Source of the DNA: Falsiroseomonas sp050563525
GTDB lineage: Bacteria; Pseudomonadota; Alphaproteobacteria; Acetobacterales; Acetobacteraceae
Length of the DNA stretch: 64,000 nt
Direction: 5' to 3'
NCBI RefSeq assembly: GCF_050563525.1
Contig: NZ_JBNXUN010000009.1
Coordinates: forward strand, 179,118 to 243,117
The position numbers and the translations under genes are program-made. Position 1 is the first letter of the stretch; each line of letters opens with the position of its first letter. The notes under the pieces were generated by a model that was not told the DNA's origin, made no database searches, and was given only the letters and a program-made list of their open reading frames with translations. Below, in pieces: positions 42,257 through 53,719 of the stretch.

Positions 42257-43413
42257 GCTTGGCGGTACAACGCGGCGATTTCGGCCACATCCGGCACAAG
42301 CGGGTTGTTGCCCGGGCTGCCGGAGGCCAGCGCCTGCCGTGCCATGGTCGGCAGCAGACCCTCCCACTTCGCGGCGTCGATGCCCCACTTCGCCGGGCTC
42401 GGCACCTCCAGGTCGCGGTTCAGGGCGCGCAATTCTTCCACCAGCCGCCGCGCCGCCGCCTGGTCGCCCTCCTCCACCGAGGCCACTCCCATCACGCGCG
42501 CTGCCTCCGCATAGCGCCCGCGCGCCGCTTCCAGGCCGAATTCCGTCACCACCGGCAGCAGCATGGCGTTGGACAGCCCGTGGGGGACGTGGAAATGCGC
42601 GCCGATCGGCCGGCTCATGCCGTGCACCAGCGCCACGCTGGCATTGCTGAAGGCGAGGCCGGCGAGCGTCGCGCCCCGCATCATCGCTTCCCGCGCCGCG
42701 TCATCCTGCGGGTTCGCCCAGACCTTGCGCAGATTGGGCGCGATCAACCGCATCGCCGCCCGCGCGTATTCGTCCGACACGGGATTCGCCTTCGCCGAGA
42801 CAAAGGCCTCCAGCGCATGGGTCAGGCTGTCGATGCCGGTATCCGCGGTGATGCGCGCGGGCAGGCCGAAGGTCAGCTCATGGTCCACCACGGCGGCGAG
42901 CGGCAGGGCGCCGAGGCCGGCAATGAGCATCTTCTCATCCGTCTCGGTATCCGTGATCACGGTGAAGCGCGTCGCCTCGCTGCCCGTCCCTGCGGTGGTC
43001 GGCACGCAGATGATCGGCACCGCGCCGACATTCGCCGCCGCCGGCACCTTGAAGTCCCGCATCTTCCCAAGCGGCGGCGCGGCCGCGAGGATTGCGATGG
43101 CCTTTGCGGTATCCATCGGGCTGCCGCCGCCGAAGCCCACCAGGCAGTCATAGCGCCCGGCCCGGAACACCTCGACCCCCGCGGCGATCACCGTATCCGT
43201 CGGGTCCGGCACGGTATCGGAGAACACCACCGGCGCCATCCCCGCGGCCCGCAGCGGCGCCAGCGCCCGCTCCAGCAGGCCGGAGGACACCATGAAGGGA
43301 TCCGTCACGACCAGCGGGTGCGCCAGGCCGAGCTGGCCCAGCACCTCCCCCAGCTTCGCCACCGCGCCGCCACCCATCACCATCAGCCGCGGTGCCACCA
43401 GCGACACGATCAT
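42244..43413 (-). CDS. Iron-containing alcohol dehydrogenase (group III)
   Basis: A 389-residue NAD(P)-dependent alcohol dehydrogenase. Nucleotide-binding GFGGGSPMDTAKAIA lies around residues 92-106, TAGTGSEATRFTVI follows, and the metal-binding set is seen in TGIDSLTHALEAF (Asp and His) plus LVHGMSR and HVPHGLSNA (two His). It is the last gene of the Dpp/amidohydrolase unit, 32 bp after the second ATPase gene, so it may oxidise or reduce a product of the imported compound. The 3-prime ends of this gene and the EAL gene overlap. Confidence 0.93.
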   Translation of the reverse strand: MIVSLVAPRLMVMGGGAVAKLGEVLGQLGLAHPLVVTDPFMVSSGLLERALAPLRAAGMAPVVFSDTVPDPTDTVIAAGVEVFRAGRYDCLVGFGGGSPMDTAKAIAILAAAPPLGKMRDFKVPAAANVGAVPIICVPTTAGTGSEATRFTVITDTETDEKMLIAGLGALPLAAVVDHELTFGLPARITADTGIDSLTHALEAFVSAKANPVSDEYARAAMRLIAPNLRKVWANPQDDAAREAMMRGATLAGLAFSNASVALVHGMSRPIGAHFHVPHGLSNAMLLPVVTEFGLEAARGRYAEAARVMGVASVEEGDQAAARRLVEELRALNRDLEVPSPAKWGIDAAKWEGLLPTMARQALASGSPGNNPLVPDVAEIAALYRQAYSG

Positions 43414-43445
43414 ACGCGTTTCCCCCCTGCCTGCCAGGCCGGAGG

Positions 43446-44518
43446 CTACGGTGCCGCGGCCCTGCTGTCAGCCCGCCGCGCCTTCGCCGCCGCATATAGC
43501 GCCAGCCGGTTCGCGGCCACGGCGGACATGCCGCCCTGGTCCACGCCGACATGCGGCGGCAACACCTCGGCAAAGTGGCAGGCGACGGTGTGGCCTGGCA
43601 CGAGTTCGCGCAGCGCCGGCATCTCCGCCGAGCAGCGCGGCTGGGCGTGGGGGCAGCGGGTGTGAAAGCGGCAGCCGGAGGGCGGGTTCATCGGGCTCGG
43701 CACGTCGCCGCCGATCGGCTTCACCATGCCACGCCGCCGCGGGTCCGGATGCGGAATCGCCGCCAGCAGCGCCCGCGTATAGGGGTGCAGCGGCGCATCG
43801 AAGATCGCCCGCTTCGGCGCGCTTTCCACGATCTGCCCGAGATACATCACCGCCACGCGATCGGCCATGTGGTGCACCACCGCAAGGTCATGCGCGATGA
43901 ACAGGTAGGACAGGCCGAAGCGCCGTTGCAGGTCCTTCAGCAGGTTCACCACCTGTGCCTGGATCGAGACATCTAAGGCGGAGACAGGCTCGTCGCAGAT
44001 GATGAGCTCCGGCTGCACCGCCAGGGCGCGGGCGATGCCGATGCGCTGGCGCTGGCCGCCGCTGAATTCATGCGGGTAGCGCTGCGCGTGGAACGGCGCG
44101 AGCCCGACCAGGCCGAGCAATTCGCGCACCCGCGCCGCACGGGATTCGGCGGTGCCGATGCCATGCACCTCCATCGGCTCCGCGATGGTGTCCGCCACGC
44201 GCAGTCGCGGGTTGAGGCTGGCATAGGGGTCCTGGAACACCACCTGCACCCGCCGCCGCAGCGTGCGCAGCGCGGCGCCCGAAACCTCCTTGCCATCGAA
44301 GCGCACGGTCCCACCGGTCGGCTCGATCAACCGCAGCACCAGCCGCGCCGTGGTCGATTTGCCGCAGCCGGATTCGCCGACGATCGCCAGCGTCTCGCCA
44401 CGCTCGATGCGGAAGGAAACACCATCCACCGCGCGCACCGTGCCCACCTGCCGCGCCAGCACCAGGCCCTTGCGGACCGGGTAGTGCTTGGTCAGGCCCT
44501 CGACCTCGAGCAGCGTCG

Positions 44519-44522
<4 letters not shown>
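43446..44522 (-). CDS. Dipeptide/oligopeptide-type ABC ATP-binding protein (DppF-like)
   Basis: A 358-residue ATPase of the peptide-type importer. Walker A GESGCGKST, Q-loop FQDPYASLNPR, signature FSGGQRQR and Walker B IICDEP are intact, and the C-terminal oligopeptide domain has the cysteine cluster GCRFHTRCPHAQPRC. Start at 44522 overlaps the upstream ATPase stop (ATGA). It pairs with the DppD-like ATPase under the two permeases. The imported substrate is suggested by neighbours to be an amide or cyclic nitrogen compound and not a peptide. Confidence 0.93.
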
Positions 44523-45507
<985 letters not shown>

Positions 45508-45511
<4 letters not shown>

Positions 45512-46941
45512 GACCACCGGAACGTGGGCGGGGAGGACTGGTCCACCGGGCGATGCGCCCAATCCTGCGACGGCGCCTTGTCGATGATCCGCTTCTGCGC
45601 CTCATGCAGATGCGCGGCGGCGCCGTGGTAGTCCATGGTGGTAACCTTGCCGTCAGCCACGACCTTGTTGCCATCCACATACACGTCGCGCACCGCGCGA
45701 TCACCGGCCGCGTAGACCAGGCTGCGCACCGGGTCACGGCCTGGCCGCATCATCGGGTGCGTCACGTCCACCAGCACGAAATCGGCCTTTGCGCCCGCCG
45801 CCAGCCGCCCGATATCATCCCGCCCCAACGCCGTCGCGCCGCCGATCGTCGCCGCGTCGAACAGCTCCGTCGTCGTCATGCTGCGCGGGTCGTTCGCCTG
45901 GGTGCGCGCGAGATAGGCCACCAGCCGCATCTCATCGAGCATGTTGTGCGGATAGGTATCGGTGCCCAAACCCATGTTCACCCCGGCACGCTTGTAGCGC
46001 CCGAAATGCTTCAGCGTGATGCCGCGCCGTGCGAACACCGTCGGGCAATGCGCCACAGTCGTGCCGGTTTCCGCCAGCCGCTTCATGTCGGTGTCCGTCC
46101 ACCAGCGCGTGGAGGGGTGGTCATCCAGGAAGATGCCGTGGCCGATGATGCTGCGCTCGCTCAGCAGCCCCATGCTGTCGAGCCAGCCGATCGGCGTCTT
46201 GCCCGTACGGCGCGTGATCTCGTGGAATTCGACGACGGACTGCGCTGCATGGATCTGCCAGGTGACGCCGCGCTTCTTGGCTTCCTCGAAGCTTTCTTTC
46301 AGCAGCGTGTCGGTGCAGGTATCGATCTGCGCCGGCACCACCATGCCGAAAAGCCGACCGCTCTCATGCTGCTCGGCGCGCTCGATGAGACCGAGCGCCT
46401 CCCCCATCGCCTTTTCGCCGGCCGCCTCGTCCCATTCATACTCGACGACATGGCCGTTCTTCGTGAACCACTTCGCCGACTTGAACATGGGCGCGATGCA
46501 GACCCGCATGCCAGATTCGCCCAACAGGTCGAGCCAGCCCGGATGCGCCATCGAAAGGTCGGCGACGGTCGTCACGCCGGACAGCAGCAGTTCCGACAGC
46601 GCGACGCGGACGCAGCTCGGAACCGCTTCCGAATCCGCCCGGAAGATCGGCATGAATTCGTACAGCGACGAATTGTACAGGCCGGGCGAGCCGATCTCGT
46701 CGATCAGCCCCTTGTTCATCGGCTCGCTCGACGGGTGCGAGTGGATGTTCACCAGCCCCGGCATGACCATCAAGCCGCTGCCGCTGATCTCCTCCTCCGC
46801 CGGGCCGTCGTAGTTGCGGCCGACGAAGCTCAGGGTACCGCCGTCGAACGCGACGTCTGCGTCGGGAAGATACACATGCTGCCGTGCCGAGGCATCCCAG
46901 GCGACGACGAGATCCGCGTTGCGGATGACAGTGATGGCCAT
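45508..46941 (-). CDS. Amidohydrolase, metal-dependent (SsnA/AtzA/TrzA-like)
   Basis: A 477-residue member of the amidohydrolase superfamily. The metal site is readable: HSH in PGLVNIHSHPS, His in WQIHAAQS, GHGIFLDD and the Asp in LGTDTYPHNM. This subgroup includes deaminases and chlorohydrolases acting on guanine-like, triazine and related N-heterocycles. Embedded between the binding-protein gene and the ATPase genes of a Dpp-type transporter, it probably acts on the imported compound in the cytoplasm. No signal peptide is present. Confidence 0.88.
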
Positions 46942-46955
46942 GCCGAGTTTCTCCC

Positions 46956-48545
46956 TTACCGTGTCACGCGCATGTCGAGCGCCTTGTAGACACCGATGCC
47001 GTACAACCCATGCGCCCGAACACCGGTCACGCGGTTGGACACGCCGACATACAGGTTCTCGCGCGCCGTCGTCAGCCAGGGCGCTTCTTCGGCCAACTGC
47101 CGCTGGATGTTGGCCAGCGCCGTACGCCGCACCGCCGGGTCCGTCGCGCTGCGGGCCTCGTCCAGCCAGGCATCGGTCTGCGGGTTGTTCCAGTTCATCC
47201 GGTTCGGCGTCGGCCTCGCCCGGCTGTGCCAGTACAGGCTCAACGCATCACCCGCCGAGAAGTACGGGTAGGACAGGAACAGCGCGTCGAATTCCTGTGT
47301 TGCCATGCGGCCCCAGGCGACTGTCGCATCGAACAGCTGGATGCGCATCTCGATGCCGACGCGGCGCAGCGCCTGCTGGATGATCTCGCTCTGGCGCTGG
47401 TTCTCCAGCGTGTTGATGCCGTAGGTCAGGAAGGTCGCGCGCTGGCCGTCCTTCACCCGCACGCCGTCGGAGCCCATGGTCCAGCCGGCTTCCTCCAGCG
47501 TGCGTTGGGCGGCCGCCGGATCGAAGCGCGGCACCAACGTGTCCGACTGCGCGTCGTAGTCCAGCGTATTAGGGTTGACTATGTTCAGCGCCGGCTGCGC
47601 ATGGCCGAACCACACCGCGCGAACCAGCGCCGTGCGGTCCACCGCCTGATGGATGGCGCGACGCACCGCGCGATCATTCATCACCGGCTTGTCCACCTTG
47701 AAGCCCAGGTAGTAGTCCCAGAAGTAGTTCGGCTGCGTCAGCACCTGCACCGTCGGTACCCGCTGCAGGCTGCTGAGCGCCACCGCCGGGATGTACTGCG
47801 TGATATCGGCGGCCCCGGTCTGCAACGCCGCCAGCCGCGCGGAGGGCTCCGGCACCACGCGCCAGACCACGCGCTCGACATGCGCCGGCCCCTGGTTCTG
47901 GTACATCGGCGGGCCCCAGCGGTAGTTCGGGTGGCGCGTCAGCACCAGTTCGTTCCGCGGCGTCCAGGACTGCCAGCAATATGGCCCGGTGCCGTTGAAG
48001 CCCTGGCTGCCGAAGTTCTGGCCGAGACGATCCACGGTCTCCTTGTCGATGATGCCGGCGAAGAACAGCGTCAGCTGCGACAGCAGCTCGGAGAACGGCT
48101 CGTTCAGCTCATACTCGACGGTATGGGCATCGACGGCGCGGATTTCCTTCACCGGGCCGGCGCGCCAGGCCACCGGGCTGCGCGTCTCGCGCGCGATCCA
48201 GCGATTGATGGAATACACCACGTCCTGCGCGGTGAACGCCTTGCCGTCGCAGAAAGTCACGCCCTGGCGCAGGTGGAAGGTGTACAGCTTTCCATCGGGC
48301 GAGACGGTCCAGCGCTCCGCCAGCCCTGGACGCACGGTCTGGCCGTCGAAATCCATGGTGACCAGCGTGTCGGTCATCATGCCCACCACCTCGCCGGCGC
48401 TGCGCGCCGTGCTGCGGTGCAGGTCGTAGCGATCCGCGTCGATCTCGCGCAGGAACACCACCGTATTGCGCGGCGTCTGTGCCACGGCGGGCAGCGCCGT
48501 CACCACCGCCAGCGCGGCGACCAAGGCACCCTTCAGCAAGCTCAT
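46956..48545 (-). CDS. Dpp-type ABC substrate-binding protein, family 5
   Basis: A 529-residue family-5 receptor, and the only one of the window's seven with its own permeases and ATPases. It has an ordinary Sec signal peptide without twin Arg (MSLLKGALVAALAVVTALPAVA). AGGGAG sits 6-7 bases before the ATG at 48545. Family blocks: MTDTLVTMDFDG, FCDGKAFTAQDVVYSINRW, YCWQSWTPRNELVLTRHPNY. It differs clearly from the array receptors, which share the VPQANL opening that it lacks. Start lies 20 bp after the DppC-like stop. Confidence 0.94.
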   Translation of the reverse strand: MSLLKGALVAALAVVTALPAVAQTPRNTVVFLREIDADRYDLHRSTARSAGEVVGMMTDTLVTMDFDGQTVRPGLAERWTVSPDGKLYTFHLRQGVTFCDGKAFTAQDVVYSINRWIARETRSPVAWRAGPVKEIRAVDAHTVEYELNEPFSELLSQLTLFFAGIIDKETVDRLGQNFGSQGFNGTGPYCWQSWTPRNELVLTRHPNYRWGPPMYQNQGPAHVERVVWRVVPEPSARLAALQTGAADITQYIPAVALSSLQRVPTVQVLTQPNYFWDYYLGFKVDKPVMNDRAVRRAIHQAVDRTALVRAVWFGHAQPALNIVNPNTLDYDAQSDTLVPRFDPAAAQRTLEEAGWTMGSDGVRVKDGQRATFLTYGINTLENQRQSEIIQQALRRVGIEMRIQLFDATVAWGRMATQEFDALFLSYPYFSAGDALSLYWHSRARPTPNRMNWNNPQTDAWLDEARSATDPAVRRTALANIQRQLAEEAPWLTTARENLYVGVSNRVTGVRAHGLYGIGVYKALDMRVTR

Positions 48546-48565
48546 CTTTTTCTCCCTGTTCTGCA

Positions 48566-49429
48566 TCACATGCGAAGCCGCGGGTCGAGCGCATCGCGCA
48601 GCGCATCCCCCAGCACGTTGAAGGCGAGCACCACCACGAAGATGCCGACCGCCGGAATGACCGAGATATGCGGCGCGAAGAACAGGAAGGTGCGCCCCTG
48701 CGCCGCCATCGCACCCAGTTCCGCCACCGGTGGCTGCGCGCCGAGCCCGAGGAAGGACAGCGCGGATCCCAGCAGGATCACCTGTCCGAAGCGCAGCGTG
48801 GCGAAGACCAGGATCGGCGAGGCGCAGTTCGGCATCAGGTGCCGCCAGATCAGCCGCGCATCGCCCATGCCCTGCGCCCGCGCCGCCTCGATGTAGTCGA
48901 GCCCCAGCACCACCAGCGCGGTCGATCGTGCGATGCGCGCCATCAGCGGGATCGTCGCGACCGCCAGCGCGATCACCACCGCCGTCACGCCCGGCCCGAA
49001 GATCGCCGCGATCGCAAGGCCAAACAGAATCGCCGGGAAGGACAGCATGATGTCGGCGAGTCGCATCAGCAGCCCGTCGATCCGCCGGTAATATGCCGCG
49101 GCAAAGCCCATCGCGACGCCGATGACACCGCCGATGCCGAGGCTGAGCGCCCCCATCGCCAGCGTCACCCGCAGCCCGTGCAGCATGCGCGACAGCATGT
49201 CCCGCCCCTGCCCGTCCGTGCCGAGCAGATAGGCGCCACCGGGCGGCGACATCACCGACATCAGGTCGGTCTCGTAGGGGTCGTAGGGCGCCAGCCACGG
49301 CGCGAACACCGCCGCCAGGATCACCAGCACCACCACCACAAGCGAAACCGCCGCCGCCGGTTCGCGCAGCAGGATCTTCAGCGTGCCCGGCCGGGCCGGC
49401 GGCACCACCTCAGCCACGGTCGTGCTCAT
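48566..49429 (-). CDS. Dpp-type ABC permease (DppC-like)
   Basis: A 287-residue permease with about six helices. The N-terminal YDPYETDLMSVMSPPG and GTDGQGRDMLSRMLHGLRVTL block, and the EAA coupling loop in YIEAARAQGMGDARLIWRHLMPN, are typical of DppC/OppC. Start at 49429 overlaps the stop of the DppB-like gene by 4 bp. It forms the channel with DppB. Confidence 0.93.
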   Translation of the reverse strand: MSTTVAEVVPPARPGTLKILLREPAAAVSLVVVVLVILAAVFAPWLAPYDPYETDLMSVMSPPGGAYLLGTDGQGRDMLSRMLHGLRVTLAMGALSLGIGGVIGVAMGFAAAYYRRIDGLLMRLADIMLSFPAILFGLAIAAIFGPGVTAVVIALAVATIPLMARIARSTALVVLGLDYIEAARAQGMGDARLIWRHLMPNCASPILVFATLRFGQVILLGSALSFLGLGAQPPVAELGAMAAQGRTFLFFAPHISVIPAVGIFVVVLAFNVLGDALRDALDPRLRM

Positions 49430-50367
49430 CCCGCGCGCACCCGCGGGTCCAGCACCCCGTACAGCAGGTCCACTGTCAGGTTTACCAGGATGAAGCCCAT
49501 CGACAGCACGATGATGGTGCCCTGCGCCATGGGGAAGTCGGACGACAGGATGGCCCCCACCGCCAGCCGCCCGACACCGGGCCAGGAGAACACCGTTTCC
49601 GTCACCACTGCGCCGCCCAGCAGGAAGCCGATCTGCAGGCCGATCAGCGTCACCACCGGCACCATCGCGTTGCGCAGCGCGTGCCGTGTCACGACAAGCC
49701 GTTCCGTCAGCCCCTTCGCGCGGGCCGTCCGCACATGGTCCGCGCCCAGCACATCCAGCACCGCCGTCCGCGTCATGCGCGCCACCGGGCCGACAAACAC
49801 GCCGCCCAGCGTGATCGCCGGCAGGATCACCGCGCGCAGCCCCTGCCAGGTCCACAACGGCCCCTCCCGCCCTGTGAAGGGCAGCCACTGCCATTGGAAC
49901 CCGACGAACCAGATCAGCACCAGGCCGAGAAAGAACACCGGCACCGAAACGCCGGCCACGCTGAACGCCATCACCACACGGTCCAGCAGCGACCCGCGCC
50001 AATAGGCACCGACCGTGCCCATGGCGATGCCGAGCGGGATGGACCAGATCAGGCTGGCGAACATCAGCTCCAGCGTCGGCCCGATCGTCGATGCCAGCTC
50101 GCCCGAGACCGGCACGTTGTTGATGATGGAAACCCCAAGGTCTCCCTGCACCAGCCGCCCTAGATACAGGAAGAACTGCACATACAGCGGCGCATCCAGC
50201 CCGAGGTCGTTCCGGATCTGTGCGATGACTTCCGCACTGGCATTCGGCCCCGCACGCACGATGGCGGGATCCGTCGGCACCACCTGCATCAGCAGGAAGC
50301 CGACCAGCAGCACGCCGAACATGACCGGCACCGCCAGCATCAGGCGTTGGACGGCGTGCCTCAACAT
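49426..50367 (-). CDS. Dpp-type ABC permease (DppB-like)
   Basis: A 313-residue permease with about six helices. The first helix AVPVMFGVLLVGFLLMQVVP, followed by the periplasmic DPAIVRAGPNAS and LGLDAPLYVQFFLYLGRLVQGDLGVS, is diagnostic of DppB. The EAA loop is DVLGADHVRTARAKGLTERLV and the end DLLYGVLDPRVR. Start at 50367 overlaps the upstream amidohydrolase gene by 7 bp. It precedes DppC with a 4-bp overlap. Confidence 0.93.
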   Translation of the reverse strand: MLRHAVQRLMLAVPVMFGVLLVGFLLMQVVPTDPAIVRAGPNASAEVIAQIRNDLGLDAPLYVQFFLYLGRLVQGDLGVSIINNVPVSGELASTIGPTLELMFASLIWSIPLGIAMGTVGAYWRGSLLDRVVMAFSVAGVSVPVFFLGLVLIWFVGFQWQWLPFTGREGPLWTWQGLRAVILPAITLGGVFVGPVARMTRTAVLDVLGADHVRTARAKGLTERLVVTRHALRNAMVPVVTLIGLQIGFLLGGAVVTETVFSWPGVGRLAVGAILSSDFPMAQGTIIVLSMGFILVNLTVDLLYGVLDPRVRAG

Positions 50368-52031
50368 GCGGCGAGTGCCCCATGCCGGTCGAAGATCACC
50401 TCGCCGCCGCGCAGCGTCAGGTCGGCACGCGTGTCGCGCAGGATGTCCTCCGGCGCCGCCACGAAGATATCGCGGGACAGCACGGCCACATCCGCCTGCA
50501 TCCCAGGCTCCAGCGTGCCCCGGCGGTCCTCCGCGAATTGCGTGTAGGCGCCGCACCAGGTCTGGCAGTGGACCGCCTGTTCCGCCGTCAGCGTCTGGTC
50601 GGCACCAAGCACCGTGCCGCGGTTTGTCTTCCGCGTCAGCATGGTGAACAGGTTGCCGAACGGATCCACCGACGACACCGGGCAATCCGAGGACGCCGCC
50701 GGATGATGCCCTTCCTCCAGCCAGGTCCGCATCGGGTAGGACACCTCGCTGCGCGCCAGCCCGAGGTTGCGCACGTACAGGTCGCCGAACTCGTACAGGA
50801 ACACCGGCTGCGGCACCGGCAGGATCTGCCGCGACAGCATGCGCTTGCGCTGATGTGGCGTCAGGAAGCCGCAATGTTCGATGCGGTGGCGTCGGCCGAT
50901 GAAGGGATGCTCCGGCGTATCCGCCATCTCCATCCCCACCAGCACCTGCTCGATCGCGGCATCGCCAATGGCGTGGATGTCCAGCTGCCAGCCCTGCTCG
51001 TGGTACAGCTTCAGCAGCGCGTGGATCTTGGCGTCCGGGAAGGTGAAGACGCCCGTTCCGCCACCTGCGCTCTCAAGGTACGGGTCGAAGAACGCCGCCG
51101 TCAGTCCACCCGCCGAACCGTCAGCGAAGACCTTCACCGCGCCCCAGCGCAGCATGTCGTCACCTTCGTTCGGCCGCAGCCCCGCCTCCCACGCCTTGGC
51201 CGCGATGCCTTCCGGGTTGCCCGCCAGCACGTTCCACATCCGCATGGGGGATCGCCCGGCGGCAACGGCGGCGCGATACGCCGCAACCTCGGCCATGCCC
51301 GCAACCATGCCAACATTCATGTCGGTCGCGGAGGTGAATCCGAGGGAGGCCAGGTGGTTGCCCGCCCGCTCGATCGCCGCCACCAGCGCCGCTTCGTCCG
51401 GCTCCGGGATCACGTCGCGGATCAGCCGCATGGCGCGTTCCTGGAACAGCCCGGTCAACGCGCCACCACGGCGTTCCACCACGCCACCCTCGGGGTCCGG
51501 CGTGTTGTGGCCGACGCCCGCGGCACGTAGTGCCGCGCTGTTGGCGACGCCCATGTGCCCGCAGGTCCGAACGATGAATACGGGATTGTCCGGCGAGACC
51601 CGATCCAGCTCCGCCGCCGTCGGGTGTCGGCCGATATCCAGCTCCGCGTGGTCGTAGCCACGCCCGAGCACCCATTGCCCCTTCGGTGCGGCCTTCGCCG
51701 CGGCGCCGACACGGGCGAGCACCTCGTCCAGGCTGCGGACCTCCTCCGCGCGCAGATTGACGCCCGCGAGCGCCAGCCCGTAGGGCAGCAGGTGCATGTG
51801 CGATTCGTTGAACGCCGGGATCACCACGCGTCCGTCAAGTTCGACACGGCGCGCAGTCGCTGCAACCGCATCGTTCACATCCGCTGTACGTCCCACCGCC
51901 AGCACGCGCCCGTCGCGCAGCGCTAGCGCTTCGGCAAAGCCTCCCGAGAGGCCGCGAAACACGCGCCCTCCGGTGAAAACCACATCACCCACCAATCCTG
52001 TCACCCCAGCCCGACGTGACCAGACTGTCAC
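50361..52031 (-). CDS. Amidohydrolase family 3 (YtcJ-like)
   Basis: A 556-residue metal-dependent hydrolase and the first gene of the Dpp unit. Metal-site elements: HMH in FNESHMHLLPYG, GAVKVFADGSAGGLTAAF, HAIGDAA, RIEHCGFL and the Asp in SSDCPVSSVDP. The family hydrolyses amide or carbamoyl bonds and is often near transporters. The N-terminus is uncertain: GTG at 52031 gives the longest frame, while other GTG codons about 10-14 codons downstream are closer to the first strand DVVFTGGRVF. It is divergent from the next binding-protein gene across about 100 bp, a likely promoter region. Confidence 0.85.
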   Translation of the reverse strand: MTVWSRRAGVTGLVGDVVFTGGRVFRGLSGGFAEALALRDGRVLAVGRTADVNDAVAATARRVELDGRVVIPAFNESHMHLLPYGLALAGVNLRAEEVRSLDEVLARVGAAAKAAPKGQWVLGRGYDHAELDIGRHPTAAELDRVSPDNPVFIVRTCGHMGVANSAALRAAGVGHNTPDPEGGVVERRGGALTGLFQERAMRLIRDVIPEPDEAALVAAIERAGNHLASLGFTSATDMNVGMVAGMAEVAAYRAAVAAGRSPMRMWNVLAGNPEGIAAKAWEAGLRPNEGDDMLRWGAVKVFADGSAGGLTAAFFDPYLESAGGGTGVFTFPDAKIHALLKLYHEQGWQLDIHAIGDAAIEQVLVGMEMADTPEHPFIGRRHRIEHCGFLTPHQRKRMLSRQILPVPQPVFLYEFGDLYVRNLGLARSEVSYPMRTWLEEGHHPAASSDCPVSSVDPFGNLFTMLTRKTNRGTVLGADQTLTAEQAVHCQTWCGAYTQFAEDRRGTLEPGMQADVAVLSRDIFVAAPEDILRDTRADLTLRGGEVIFDRHGALAAC

Positions 52032-52132
52032 GCGATGCCCCCTCGCCCGTCAACCCGCACCCCAAGCAAGAGATTGCACGCCAACCCTCATGGGGAGATG
52101 ATCCGCCCCTTCTCCAGGCAGGATGCTTCGAC

Positions 52133-53719
52133 ATGCGCAGGCGCTGGTTCGGTTTCGCGGCAGCCGCCGCCCTCACCCTCGCGTGTCCGCCGGTGCAGGC
52201 GCAGCCCGCACCCACCGCCACGCTCCGCGTCGTGCTGATCAACGACCTGGCCAGCCTGGACCCGGTGAACTCCACGGCCGCCTTCGTCCGCAACCACGGC
52301 TTCATGGTCTACGACCAGCTCTTTGCGCTCGACAGCCAGGGCGTCGCGCGCCCCCAGATGGTGCAGACGTATGAGCCGAGCGCCGATGGGCTGACCCATC
52401 GCTTCACCCTGCGCGATGGCCTGACCTTCCACGACAACACGCCAGTCCGCGCCGCCGATGCCGTCGCCTCCATCCGCCGTTGGTCGCAGCGCGACATCGT
52501 CGGCCGCGCACTGGCCGCCGCCACGGCCTCGATGGACGTCGTGGACGACAAGACCTTCACGATCCGCCTGTCCCGCCCCTTCGCCCTGGTAACGGAAGCC
52601 CTGGCGCGGCCCACTGCCAGCGCCCTGTTCGTGATGCCGGAACGCCTGGCGCAGACCCCCGCCGCCACCGCCATCACGGACGCGACCGGCAGCGGCCCCT
52701 TCATCTTCCAGCCGCGTGAATGGCAGGCCGGCAACCGCGCCGTCTATCTGCGCAACCCGGCCTACCGCCCGCGCCCGGAGCCTGCGGACGGCCTGGCCGG
52801 CGGCAAGGTCGTCAACATCGCGCGGCTGGAATGGGTGGCGATGCCGGACCCCGCCACCGCCGCCGCGGCGCTGCAGGCCGGCGAGATCGACTTCATCGAG
52901 CAGCCCTCGCCGGACCTGATCCCGGTGCTGGAGCGCAACCGCAACATCCGCACCTTCGCGTTGAACCCGGTCGGCTTCATGGTCTGGCTGCGCCTGAACC
53001 ACACGCAGCCGCCGTTCGACAAGCCGGAGGCGCGCCGGGCCCTGCTGCACCTGATCAATCAGCAGGACGTGCTGAACGCCGTCGGCGTGCGCCCGACGGA
53101 GCAGGTGCCCTACTGCCCTGCCTACTTCTTCTGCAATACGCCGCTGCAATCCGATGCCGGCGCCGAAGGCCTGCGCGCCGAGAACCTGGACCGCGCCCGC
53201 GCCCTGCTGCGGGAGGCCGGCTATGACAACCGGCGCGTGGTGTTCATGAACGCCGCCGACAGCCCGATCAATAACGCCGCAACGCTGACCATGGCCGCCG
53301 CCTTCAGCCGCGCCGGGTTGAACATGGACGTGCCGAGCATGGACTGGGCCACCGTCACCCAGCGCCGCAACCGGCGGGAGCCGGTGGACCAGGGCGGCTG
53401 GAACATGTTCGTCACCGTCGCCAACGTGCTCGACGGGCAGAACCCGCTGACCAACCTGTACCTGGCCAGCCCCTGCGAGGGCGGCCTGACCGGTTGGCCC
53501 TGCGACCAGCAACTTGAGGCGCTGCGCCGTTCGTGGTGGGAGGAGAACGATGCGGCCAAGCGGCAGGAAATCCTGCATCAGGTGCATGCGCGCGCCTACG
53601 CCGTGCTGCCCTACATCAACGCGGGCCAATTTCGCACGCTGGCCGCGCATCGTAGCACCGTCGAGGGCTTGCGCCCGACGACGGTCCCGGTCTTCTGGGG
53701 TGTCACCAAAAGGGAGTAG
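52133..53719 (+). CDS. ABC transporter substrate-binding protein, family 5
   Basis: A 528-residue family-5 receptor resembling the 1-10 kb array more than the Dpp receptor next door: it shares RNHGFMVYDQLFAL, FHDNTPVRAADAVAS, GSGPFIF, DPATAAAALQAGEIDFIEQP and GGWNMF. The leader MRRRWFGFAAAAALTLA ends near VQA. Start at 52133 sits 8 bases after AGGCAGGA. It stands alone, divergent from the amidohydrolase operon. A 14-bp perfect palindrome overlaps its stop. It could serve the Dpp permease as an extra receptor. Confidence 0.93.
   Translation: MRRRWFGFAAAAALTLACPPVQAQPAPTATLRVVLINDLASLDPVNSTAAFVRNHGFMVYDQLFALDSQGVARPQMVQTYEPSADGLTHRFTLRDGLTFHDNTPVRAADAVASIRRWSQRDIVGRALAAATASMDVVDDKTFTIRLSRPFALVTEALARPTASALFVMPERLAQTPAATAITDATGSGPFIFQPREWQAGNRAVYLRNPAYRPRPEPADGLAGGKVVNIARLEWVAMPDPATAAAALQAGEIDFIEQPSPDLIPVLERNRNIRTFALNPVGFMVWLRLNHTQPPFDKPEARRALLHLINQQDVLNAVGVRPTEQVPYCPAYFFCNTPLQSDAGAEGLRAENLDRARALLREAGYDNRRVVFMNAADSPINNAATLTMAAAFSRAGLNMDVPSMDWATVTQRRNRREPVDQGGWNMFVTVANVLDGQNPLTNLYLASPCEGGLTGWPCDQQLEALRRSWWEENDAAKRQEILHQVHARAYAVLPYINAGQFRTLAAHRSTVEGLRPTTVPVFWGVTKRE

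Noticed and set aside
46956..49298. A 780-codon frame that would fuse upstream sequence to the Dpp receptor
   Set aside because: The first 251 codons are the shadow of the DppC-like permease gene; a signal peptide and ribosome-binding site mark the true start at 48545.
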